A stretch of DNA of 64,000 nt from Limibacter armeniacum (lineage in GTDB: Bacteria; Bacteroidota; Bacteroidia; Cytophagales; Flammeovirgaceae): positions 2,516,501-2,580,500 of the forward strand of contig NZ_JBAJNO010000009.1 of the NCBI RefSeq assembly GCF_036880985.1, read 5' to 3'. The notes under the pieces are model-generated. The model made no database searches and had not been told where the DNA came from. It saw only the letters and a program-made list of their open reading frames with translations. The translations under genes were made by a program, and so were the position numbers. This document shows positions 17,991 through 25,642 of this stretch, piece after piece (the stretch's first letter is position 1; each line of letters begins with the position of its first letter).

Positions 17991-19481
17991 CTAATAACCT
18001 ACCACCTGTACATCAGCCCCACCTAGCTTAACACTCAAGTAGTCAGCCAATCGTTTCTCCATCTTCTTCTTATCTGAATAGCGTCCCAACTTCTTGCTAT
18101 CCCATCTGATCACTGCCATATACTTCATTCTTGCCCCTTCATCTCCAAAACTGGTATGGTGAGCCTTTGCCACTGAAAGCTCTTTCAGTTCAGGATAAAA
18201 AGCCTTTAGTTCTTTTTCTACAGCACCAAAAGGAATAGAATCATTGACAATTGTAAGTAACTCGCTTTTGAGACTGTCAATCTGAGCCCCATCACTTTTA
18301 ATTACTTGCATCAGCTCTGATCGCTCCTCTTCTTGTAACTTCGTCAGCTCACCCAATTTGGCATGTAACGCAGTTATATTATTCTTGATCATTTCTTTTT
18401 CCTTGTCAGGTGGAGCCTCTGTAGAAGTCAGGCTCAATGCCATCGAGTCAGGCATATCATACCACCCTAAAAGAATTTGACTCTTAAATGCTTCCTTGAT
18501 CTTCCCTTCCAATACCTTGACAGAATCATCTCCAATAGACTGACCAAAATAATACACCCTCAAGGTTGCAATTGAATCATTTGCTGTATAGTTCCATTGC
18601 GCTCCCTTATCAACATCTTCATGTATATTTTTTGAGATAAAATCCCTTACCGTATTGTGCCTTGTGATATTACGAAGACTCTCCAACAGGAAAATAATAC
18701 TAGGAATAAGCAAAAGCAGCAAGAATGCATATACCAGTGTCTTTGTTCTTTGAGCTTTTGCAGGATCAGTTTCACCTACCTTTGGGAACTTCAGTAACGT
18801 AACAATCAGGTAAGTGGATACACTGATCAATACTGCATTGATAAAAAACAGATAAAAAGCACCAGCAAATACTTCTGCCTGTCCTGTAGCCAAACCGAAA
18901 CCTGCTGTACAAAGCGGAGGCATCAAAGCAGTTGCAATTGCTACACCTGGAACAGCATTCGTTTTCTCTGTACGAGAACCTGCAATGATCCCTGCCAAAC
19001 CACCAAAAAATGCCACAAATGCATCCAAAATAGTTGGACTCACTCGTGCTTTCATTTCGTCTGTATATTCACCCAAAGGAGACAGTTGAAAATAGACGTA
19101 ACTCACAAAAAGGCTCAAAAAGGTTGCTGCCATAAAATTCCGGAGTGATTTCCCCAACATTTCACGGTCATTGATACCTACTGAAAGTCCAATTCCCAAA
19201 ATTGGAGACATTAGGGGAGACACCAACATGGCACCAATAATTACCGCTGGAGAATCTGTATCCAAACCTATACAGGCTATAAAAACGGAACATATTAGCA
19301 TCCAAAGGTGAGAGCCACTTAACACTACTCCACTCTGTATCCCTTGTATAGTTCCTTCTACATCTGTGTCTGAAGCCAAATGAGTTATACGGAAAACAAA
19401 CCTGCGAAGAAAGACTTGAATTTTACGTCCTTCCATCTCAAGGAAATCTTTATCCTTTGTTTCTTTTTCAGTGTTGTTCAT
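17991..19481 (-). CDS. DUF389 family membrane protein with C-terminal coiled-coil extension
   Basis: A 496-residue protein. Residues about 45-270 hold five or six membrane helices with the DUF389 (TIGR00341-type) core: GSHLWMLICSVFIACIGLDTDSPAVIIGAMLVSPLMSPILGIG, then SRTEKTNAVPGVAIATALMPPL. After the last helix (about 245-265) the remaining 230 residues are soluble. They include a charged helical stretch near 370-425 (LGELTKLQEEERSELMQV). No function is established for DUF389. A role in transport or stress tolerance has been guessed from context in other genomes; nothing here decides it. It is a single-gene unit. Confidence 0.85.
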   Translation of the reverse strand: MNNTEKETKDKDFLEMEGRKIQVFLRRFVFRITHLASDTDVEGTIQGIQSGVVLSGSHLWMLICSVFIACIGLDTDSPAVIIGAMLVSPLMSPILGIGLSVGINDREMLGKSLRNFMAATFLSLFVSYVYFQLSPLGEYTDEMKARVSPTILDAFVAFFGGLAGIIAGSRTEKTNAVPGVAIATALMPPLCTAGFGLATGQAEVFAGAFYLFFINAVLISVSTYLIVTLLKFPKVGETDPAKAQRTKTLVYAFLLLLLIPSIIFLLESLRNITRHNTVRDFISKNIHEDVDKGAQWNYTANDSIATLRVYYFGQSIGDDSVKVLEGKIKEAFKSQILLGWYDMPDSMALSLTSTEAPPDKEKEMIKNNITALHAKLGELTKLQEEERSELMQVIKSDGAQIDSLKSELLTIVNDSIPFGAVEKELKAFYPELKELSVAKAHHTSFGDEGARMKYMAVIRWDSKKLGRYSDKKKMEKRLADYLSVKLGGADVQVVGY

Positions 19482-19631
19482 CTAATTAATGAGCGTACTA
19501 ATAAGTATAAATGAAAAAGGTTTTTGTGGTATTTTGAACCGAAAAAACATTACTAAAACCAAAATAGTCGGCAATACCTTTCAAAACCATCGTTAATGTA
19601 TTATAATTTTTAATTTTTGAACTATTTTTAT

Positions 19632-19645
19632 ATCTCATATGAGAT
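19632..19645. promoter_or_regulatory. Perfect 14-base palindrome followed by a T run
   Basis: ATCTCATATGAGAT followed by T in the spacer between divergent DUF389 and TPR genes. It could be an operator for a dimeric regulator or a weak hairpin. No terminator is needed here because the flanking genes diverge. Confidence 0.3.
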
Positions 19646-19753
19646 TTTTTTTTGCTTTCCAGCTATAAGCCTAACCCAATAGAAGAAATTTATCAAGTGT
19701 TAGTGCGTTATTTTAAGAAGTAGTATTACGATCAATTTATCTAAAGACTAAAT

Positions 19754-21061
19754 ATGCGGTTTCTTATTGTTTCTGTTTGCTTCATGGCTTTACTCTGCAA
19801 AATGGCTTCTCCTGCCGTAGCTCAGGATGCTTTAGTGCATTATGTGAGTGCAGAAAAACTCCGAGAATCCAAGAGGATTTTGGAAGCTATTGATGAATAC
19901 AACGAAGCGATAAAGCTTGATCCTAACAATTTTAAGTTTCATTTCCAAAAAGCCATGTGCCACCTTATGATCAAGCAGGAAGAGCACGCACTTAGAGCTT
20001 TTACTGAAGTTCTCAGGCTTGAAAAAGGAAATATAGAAACTCATAAACGAATGGCTTGGCTTTATCAACGCAAAGAGCAGTTTGAAAAAGCCATCTATCA
20101 TTTTGATCAATTCTATCAACACTCCGATAACACTGATGACCGTGTCATGAGTAAAATCACGATCATCAAAATCCTATATAAAACTGGTAAGTTTGATCAA
20201 GCAGAAAAGCACATTCAAGATGCTTTAAGTATCAAGCCGCATGATATTGTTGCACTATACTATGCAGGCAAGTACTACAACAGTCATGGACAATACCAGA
20301 AATCTAAAGAGTATATCACAAAGGCATTAGATATTATCAAAAGTGAGTCGATTCCTACCACAGCTCCTTACTACTATGAGCTGTGCTATGCTTATTACCA
20401 TTTGCAGGAATACGATACACTGAACAATGTATTGCCGAAGGCAAACCATGGCCCTTATAAAAAGGAAGTAGTCAAACTTACTTCTGATTATAAGTATACC
20501 ATTGCAAAGTGCTATTATGAGATCTATGAATTTCAGAAAGCCCGTGACTTACTCAATGAAGCAATCCTGCAAGACAACACCAATACAAAGGTTTTTGACC
20601 TTCAGGTAAAGATTGCAGAAGCAACAGCAGATAAATCAACCTTAATCGCACACTCAAAGGGGCTTCTTGAGACAGAAACTGATCCTATCAGAAGAGGTAG
20701 AGCACTTAATGAAATTGCACAACTGTACCTTTCCCAACAAAACTTTGATGCAAGTATTCAAGCTGCATCAGAGTGTTTGGAAATCAATAAGGGAGATTAT
20801 GTAGTACAATACATCAAGGCTATAGCACTTCATAAGAAAGGGATGGAACAGGAAGCGATGGATGAATTGATTAAACTATTGAAATTTAATGGTCTTGACA
20901 TATCTTCTAAAGCAAAGTATAACTTTACATTAGGAATGATCAGTATGGGGATGGGAGATCAAGTAACAGCCAAGAGAGCTTTCACGAGCGCCAAACTGGA
21001 TAACAACTACAGGTTTGCTGCTATTGACATGATGGAAAGTATGATACAAGATCAGCAATAG
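19754..21061 (+). CDS. Exported TPR-repeat protein
   Basis: A 435-residue protein with a cleavable signal peptide ending near AVAQ (residues 21-24). Almost the whole mature part consists of tandem tetratricopeptide repeats, about ten, for example ILEAIDEYNEAIKLDPNNFK, ALRAFTEVLRLEKGN, AIYHFDQFYQHSDN and AKRAFTSAKLDNNYR. TPR arrays bind partner proteins. The periplasmic location suggests scaffold work in the envelope but no partner is indicated. It is a single-gene unit closed by a strong terminator. Confidence 0.85.
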   Translation: MRFLIVSVCFMALLCKMASPAVAQDALVHYVSAEKLRESKRILEAIDEYNEAIKLDPNNFKFHFQKAMCHLMIKQEEHALRAFTEVLRLEKGNIETHKRMAWLYQRKEQFEKAIYHFDQFYQHSDNTDDRVMSKITIIKILYKTGKFDQAEKHIQDALSIKPHDIVALYYAGKYYNSHGQYQKSKEYITKALDIIKSESIPTTAPYYYELCYAYYHLQEYDTLNNVLPKANHGPYKKEVVKLTSDYKYTIAKCYYEIYEFQKARDLLNEAILQDNTNTKVFDLQVKIAEATADKSTLIAHSKGLLETETDPIRRGRALNEIAQLYLSQQNFDASIQAASECLEINKGDYVVQYIKAIALHKKGMEQEAMDELIKLLKFNGLDISSKAKYNFTLGMISMGMGDQVTAKRAFTSAKLDNNYRFAAIDMMESMIQDQQ

Positions 21062-21076
21062 TATAGCAATACTTCT

Positions 21077-21117
21077 AAAAAAAGGGATGTTTGTCTGAGC
21101 AAACATCCCTTTTTTTA
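21077..21117. terminator. Bidirectional terminator between the TPR gene and the SpmA/SpmB gene
   Basis: AAAAAAAGGGATGTTTG, loop TCTGAG, CAAACATCCCTTTTTTT. It lies between convergent stops at 21061 and 21135. Confidence 0.92.
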
Positions 21118-21134
21118 TAGCTACCTAATTAAGC

Positions 21135-22367
21135 CTAACCAAAAAACATATAGGCAATTAAGATAGCTGCAATTACTCCCACTGCATCCGCAAAAAGACC
21201 ACAGGTAATCGCATACCTTGTATGCTTGACATTAACTGCTCCGAAGTATACGGCAATAATGTAGAGTGTTGTATCTGTAGCACCTTGCATTGTACTCACC
21301 AATCGGCCAATAAATGAGTCTGCACCATAAGTATTCATGGCGTCAATCATCAATCCTCTTGCACCACTACCACTTAGCGGTTTCATCAATGCCACTGGCA
21401 ATGCTTCAATAAACTCACCATTCCATCCTGCCCAGTTAAATGCTGTATGCAAGCCGTCCATAACGATATCTAATGCACCTGAAGCACGGAAAATCCCAAT
21501 AGATATCAACATGGCGACCAAGTATGGGATAATCTGTACAGCAGTACTGAACCCATCTTTTGCGCCATCAATAAACGCATCATAGGCATTGATCCTTCGA
21601 TACAATGCCAACCCTACAAAAAATACGATTACACTGAACAGAATAATATTACTGACCATGGAGGATACAGTCTTTACCTGTTCACTGTCCATATTACTGA
21701 ACAAGTAGATGACACCTGCAATAAACGCGACAATCAATCCAAGGTAAAGCATGATGACCTTATCAAATAAATTGATTCGTTGGTATACGGCGATAATCAT
21801 AAGTCCAGCCAAGGTAGAGGCTAAAGTTGCCAGCATAATTGGTATAAAGACGTCAGCGGGCTGAGCAGCTCCCATCTGTGCCCTGTACATCAGCACTGTG
21901 ATTGGTATCAATGTTAACCCTGAGGTATTCAACACCAAAAACATGATCATGGAATTAGAAGCGGTATCTTTATTTGGGTTGGTCGCCTGCATCTCTTTCA
22001 TAGCTTTAAGCCCCAAAGGTGTTGCTGCATTATCCAGCCCCAACATGTTAGCAGAGAAGTTCATCAGGATGGGCGTCATGGCTGGGTGATTTTCACCTAG
22101 ATCTGGAAAGATCCTTTTGAAAAATGGACCCACGACTTTAGACATCACTTTTACTATACCTGCCTCTTCACCTATTTTCATCAATCCCATCCATAAGGTA
22201 ATCGTTCCTGTCAGGCCAATGGATATCTTAAATGCCGTTTCTGACATATCAAATGTGGAGTCAACAATGGCTGTAAACACCTGCTGGTCTCCCCAAAATA
22301 TTGTTTTGACTAGTGCAACAAGAAATGCAATCAAGATAAATGCAGTCCAAATGTAATTCAATACCAT
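21135..22367 (-). CDS. Fused SpmA/SpmB-like nucleoside-recognition (Gate domain) membrane protein
   Basis: A 410-residue multi-pass membrane protein. The N-terminal half corresponds to spore maturation protein A (GLTGTITLWMGLMKIGEEAG, then NFSANMLGLDNAATPLGLKAMKEMQ). The C-terminal half corresponds to SpmB (DGAKDGFSTAVQIIPYLVAML, SGSGARGLMIDAMNTYGADSF and a QGATDTTLYIIAVYFG segment). In sporulating Bacillus these are separate proteins needed for spore core dehydration. Bacteroidota do not sporulate, so a different transport role is likely. The Gate domains suggest a transporter for an unidentified small molecule. It has its own transcription unit. Confidence 0.85.
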   Translation of the reverse strand: MVLNYIWTAFILIAFLVALVKTIFWGDQQVFTAIVDSTFDMSETAFKISIGLTGTITLWMGLMKIGEEAGIVKVMSKVVGPFFKRIFPDLGENHPAMTPILMNFSANMLGLDNAATPLGLKAMKEMQATNPNKDTASNSMIMFLVLNTSGLTLIPITVLMYRAQMGAAQPADVFIPIMLATLASTLAGLMIIAVYQRINLFDKVIMLYLGLIVAFIAGVIYLFSNMDSEQVKTVSSMVSNIILFSVIVFFVGLALYRRINAYDAFIDGAKDGFSTAVQIIPYLVAMLISIGIFRASGALDIVMDGLHTAFNWAGWNGEFIEALPVALMKPLSGSGARGLMIDAMNTYGADSFIGRLVSTMQGATDTTLYIIAVYFGAVNVKHTRYAITCGLFADAVGVIAAILIAYMFFG

Positions 22368-22553
22368 AGGTTAATCCTGTTTCGTTCGTTCTTCAATTCT
22401 CTTCCGTGATCAGATAGATAGGCTACTTAAAGGAGGTAGTAATAGATTTGCACTCTGACCATTCTATAAATATCGGTAAATCAATCTGCTGATCTACATT
22501 ATTAACAATTTTTTCAATGAAAATCACAAAACCTCATTCTATCATTCCCTAAA

Positions 22554-22590
22554 CAAAAAAACGCCAAGCTCAATTTGATAAGCCTGGCGT
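22554..22590 (-). terminator. Terminator after the exported 137-residue protein gene
   Basis: On the minus strand ACGCCAGGCT pairs with AGCTTGGCGT (one G-U pair), followed by seven T. Confidence 0.75.
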
Positions 22591-22610
22591 CTGTTCGGAT
22601 ATATTATCAC

Positions 22611-23024
22611 TTATTCCATTGGAAGTGCCTCCACACTTCTGGAAACTGCATTTTTCTTTGCTATGCTATTGGTTTTGTGTAACCGTGCTTCCTCCAAAGA
22701 GGTAAACTCTCCTTGAAACACTTCTAAGTTCACCTGAAAAACACTCTTGGGATAATACTTACTTAGCGAATGTTCAAACTTTTGAAGAATCGCATATTTT
22801 TCCTTTGCCCAAGAGGCTTTTGATACTTTTACAATTGGTGAGAAAATATGGGTGTTCCCAGTCACACAATTGCGTTGCGTTACAACAAGGTAAGTAAAGA
22901 CCTCCATGTTTGCCTCTTCAGATTTAGGCTTACCCTCATGAGCAGAAGATTCGATCGAAAGTAGCAATCCACTACAAAGTAATAACAGCAGTGATATTAC
23001 TCTAAAAAGTTTTTTTACTAACAT
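22611..23024 (-). CDS. Exported protein of unknown function (137 aa)
   Basis: Starts at ATG 23024 with a basic n-region and a strong hydrophobic signal segment (LFRVISLLLLLCSGLLLSIES), probably cut after the SSA/H area. The mature part is about 110 residues: EVFTYLVVTQRNCVTGNTHIFSPIVKVS, then a helical segment with several aromatic residues and a C-terminal Lys-rich tail. The strand pattern suggests a small mixed fold, possibly related to envelope-stress proteins, but I recognise no family. It has a clear terminator downstream. Confidence 0.6.
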   Translation of the reverse strand: MLVKKLFRVISLLLLLCSGLLLSIESSAHEGKPKSEEANMEVFTYLVVTQRNCVTGNTHIFSPIVKVSKASWAKEKYAILQKFEHSLSKYYPKSVFQVNLEVFQGEFTSLEEARLHKTNSIAKKNAVSRSVEALPME

Positions 23025-23482
23025 AAGTTACAAAAGTTGGCTATTAAGATTGTTGTTAGTTGTAAGGACGTTTTCAGTTCCGACGAAAATAAATAAAATA
23101 CAGTTAAATTTAAAAGTGTTAACGTAATTAAAATTAAAAAATTTAATAATCATTTTCACAGAGTTAACAAAACAATACATTTTCATTTACTCTCAATTCA
23201 GTTATAAATTCTGTTTTAAGAATATTGATCAAGAACCATTCAAGTTCCATTGTTGACGCTACTTCAAACAGAACAAATAACTCACCACGACTTCAGATTG
23301 CAAATATTATTCCTTTACAATTTCATATTGCAATAAAGCGAAGTTGATCCCATTCCTAATTATAAAGGTTTACTTTTTGTTAACATCAATATGGATAGGT
23401 ATTTTGATAATGAGTACCTTTCATCAATTTTTTTTGACATACTGTATCTGTATGCTGAAATACTAAAACGACTCATCAATAC
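23025..23482. other. Spacer between divergent exported-protein genes
   Basis: About 460 AT-rich bases. I see no gene, RNA or repeat. TTTTTTTGAC around 23425-23440 could be part of a promoter for the downstream outer-membrane protein gene. Confidence 0.45.
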
Positions 23483-24271
23483 ATGAATAAATCTGTATTA
23501 TCCCTAACCATCATAATGGGGCTATCTGGCTTTTTCTCTGCTCAAGCCCAATACCGAAACAGCAAGGTAAAACATCGACATTTTGAGTTTGGTGTACACG
23601 CTGCTATCGTAAAAAATCAGGATAAGGCCACATCACCCCTGATGTACAAAGGCCCTGGATTCGGACTTCAAACCGGCTTTACAAGCTACCGGTCCAAAGC
23701 CATAAACCACTTCTATGGCCAGTACACATTAGGTTTGATGGAACCAGTCACAGGAAATGAGCTTTCTGATGCACAAGCTATTTCCAATCAAATAAATTTC
23801 GGGTACAGGCATTTAAGGCATATACTTGGGCGCAATGAGGAAAAGCTCAGATGGTGGGCGGGTGGCAATGCTTCCGTCTTTGGAAACCTTCGATACAATA
23901 CCTTATTCAGTAATAGTGCTTTCAGTTATGAACTATACCCTAATTTAGGACTCAGTTCACGCCTAGAGTATGACCTTTTTAAAACTGACCGCCACGTTAT
24001 CTCAGGGTATCACCTCTTAGACGTTCCTTTACTGGGGTATGCTTTTAAAACTTTTTATGCGACAACACTAGATGTAAGTTCTCTTTATGGGAATTTTGCT
24101 GGTATAGGTACTTTTCCAAAAGTCGACAGCGAAATAGGACTTACGTATAGCCTATTCAATGGCAATAAATTAGGCATTGCTTACCTATGGAATTATTACA
24201 GTTACAACAGTCTGAACGTTGTTAAGAATGCCTCGCATGGATTTAAATTCTCCATCCTTTTCCAATACTAA
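23483..24271 (+). CDS. Putative outer-membrane beta-barrel protein
   Basis: A 262-residue protein with a signal peptide ending SAQA (residues 17-22). The mature part is rich in alternating aromatic and small residues, as in FEFGVHAAIV, GFGLQTGFTSY, FYGQYTLGLM, INFGYRHLRHILG and LGIAYLWNYYSYNS, and it ends in an aromatic residue (FSILFQY). This fits a beta-barrel with C-terminal Phe/Tyr recognised by the Bam machinery. No specific family. It precedes an S41 peptidase lipoprotein by 33 bases and may share its operon. Confidence 0.65.
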   Translation: MNKSVLSLTIIMGLSGFFSAQAQYRNSKVKHRHFEFGVHAAIVKNQDKATSPLMYKGPGFGLQTGFTSYRSKAINHFYGQYTLGLMEPVTGNELSDAQAISNQINFGYRHLRHILGRNEEKLRWWAGGNASVFGNLRYNTLFSNSAFSYELYPNLGLSSRLEYDLFKTDRHVISGYHLLDVPLLGYAFKTFYATTLDVSSLYGNFAGIGTFPKVDSEIGLTYSLFNGNKLGIAYLWNYYSYNSLNVVKNASHGFKFSILFQY

Positions 24272-24304
24272 ACTTCAGTACCATTTATTCAGCAATTGAA
24301 TACC

Positions 24305-25543
24305 ATGAAAAAAATCATTCTTGCCACACTGTTTCTGATAAGCTGCCTTTCTTTTGTTTCCTGTGAAAATCTTTTCATGGAACCTAGCCCTTCTGAAGAC
24401 CCACAAGCTGTTTTCAATAGTATGTGGGAGACTGTCAGGGATAAGTATTCTTTTTTCGAATATAAAAACATCGACTGGGAATCTATTCGTGCAGAATATG
24501 AATCTCGTATATCCCCTGAAATGTCGGATGAAGATCTTTTTTATGTATTGGCTGATATGCTTAACGAACTTAGGGATGGACATGTCAACATTAGGTCTAG
24601 ATTCGATGTTAGTGTTTATAAAGGCATCAATAGGGTAGAAGGTGAGGACAGTCTCTTCACTGAGTTTATTCCAGATTTTTATGATGGAGATATTCTGGAG
24701 GAACGATACTTTATCAAGCTTGATGACAATGATGAGGAAATCAGAATTGCCAACGGATTTTCCAACAAGATTTTCTCAAGGGTTAATCTACAAGGAGGAC
24801 TATCCAAAATTGGCTATATCCGTTATTCAAGTTTTGTCAATACAATCAACAAAGAAGCATTGGATAATACGCTAAAGAGATTTGAAGACGCAGGAGTTGT
24901 TGGACTTATACTGGATATGCGTGAAAATGGAGGAGGCTCTCTCACCAATGCATTCCGTTTGAGTAGTCGCCTAATCAACGTTGACGAAAGTACTGTACTT
25001 GAGACAGTCTACAAGGATGGTCCTGCAATAGACAGTTTTACAGCACCCGCTGCATACTCTGTCAAAAAAGAGGGGCCAATACAATTTACAAAGCCTGTTG
25101 CCTTACTGATCAACAGAAACTCATTTAGTGCTACATCCTACTTTGCTGCCATTATGCGTGCCCCAGGTTTTGAACATGTACGCAGTTTTGGCAACAACAC
25201 TGGCGGGGGAGGAGGCTTACCTTCCGACTTTCAATTACCAAATGGCTGGTATTACAGGTTTTCGACAACCAGAACATACACCCCATTTATTGGCACAGAC
25301 CAAATCTATATAGGCGAAAACCAATTTAAAGGAGCTAATGGGAGTGAGCTAGTACATCCTGAAAACAGATTTGATTTTGAAGCGGGTGTTCCAGTCGAAT
25401 TTCCAATCAGCAATGAGCGCTTTGAAGCTGCTCAAGACATACAACGTGACTACCTGATGGAGGCTACTATGCGACTGATTATCCAGAATCAGGAACAATG
25501 GAACCAGATAAGCCCAGGTCAACTGATTGACTTTGAACTTTGA
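24305..25543 (+). CDS. S41-family peptidase lipoprotein
   Basis: A 412-residue protein from the ATG at 24305 (the frame also has a TTG nine bases upstream). The lipobox ends SFVSC (Cys20). A helical domain FNSMWETVRDKYSFFEYKNIDW is the N-terminal C-terminal-protease cap. The S41 core follows: IGYIRYSSF, GLILDMRENGGGS, then NRNSFSATSYFAAIM, where Ser sits in the nucleophile region, and SFGNNTGGGGG. Related Bacteroidota proteins are surface or periplasmic Tsp-like proteases. The specific substrate is unknown. Downstream, the M14 peptidase starts 99 bases later, so a proteolytic gene pair is plausible. Confidence 0.85.
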   Translation: MKKIILATLFLISCLSFVSCENLFMEPSPSEDPQAVFNSMWETVRDKYSFFEYKNIDWESIRAEYESRISPEMSDEDLFYVLADMLNELRDGHVNIRSRFDVSVYKGINRVEGEDSLFTEFIPDFYDGDILEERYFIKLDDNDEEIRIANGFSNKIFSRVNLQGGLSKIGYIRYSSFVNTINKEALDNTLKRFEDAGVVGLILDMRENGGGSLTNAFRLSSRLINVDESTVLETVYKDGPAIDSFTAPAAYSVKKEGPIQFTKPVALLINRNSFSATSYFAAIMRAPGFEHVRSFGNNTGGGGGLPSDFQLPNGWYYRFSTTRTYTPFIGTDQIYIGENQFKGANGSELVHPENRFDFEAGVPVEFPISNERFEAAQDIQRDYLMEATMRLIIQNQEQWNQISPGQLIDFEL

Positions 25544-25642
25544 TCTCATATTCCTCTAAACTGTATTTAAATCAAACTCAATTTTAAGGTACATTTGAAT
25601 CAACTGCTAATAATTCATCTGTACAAACTACTTTTTATCTCA

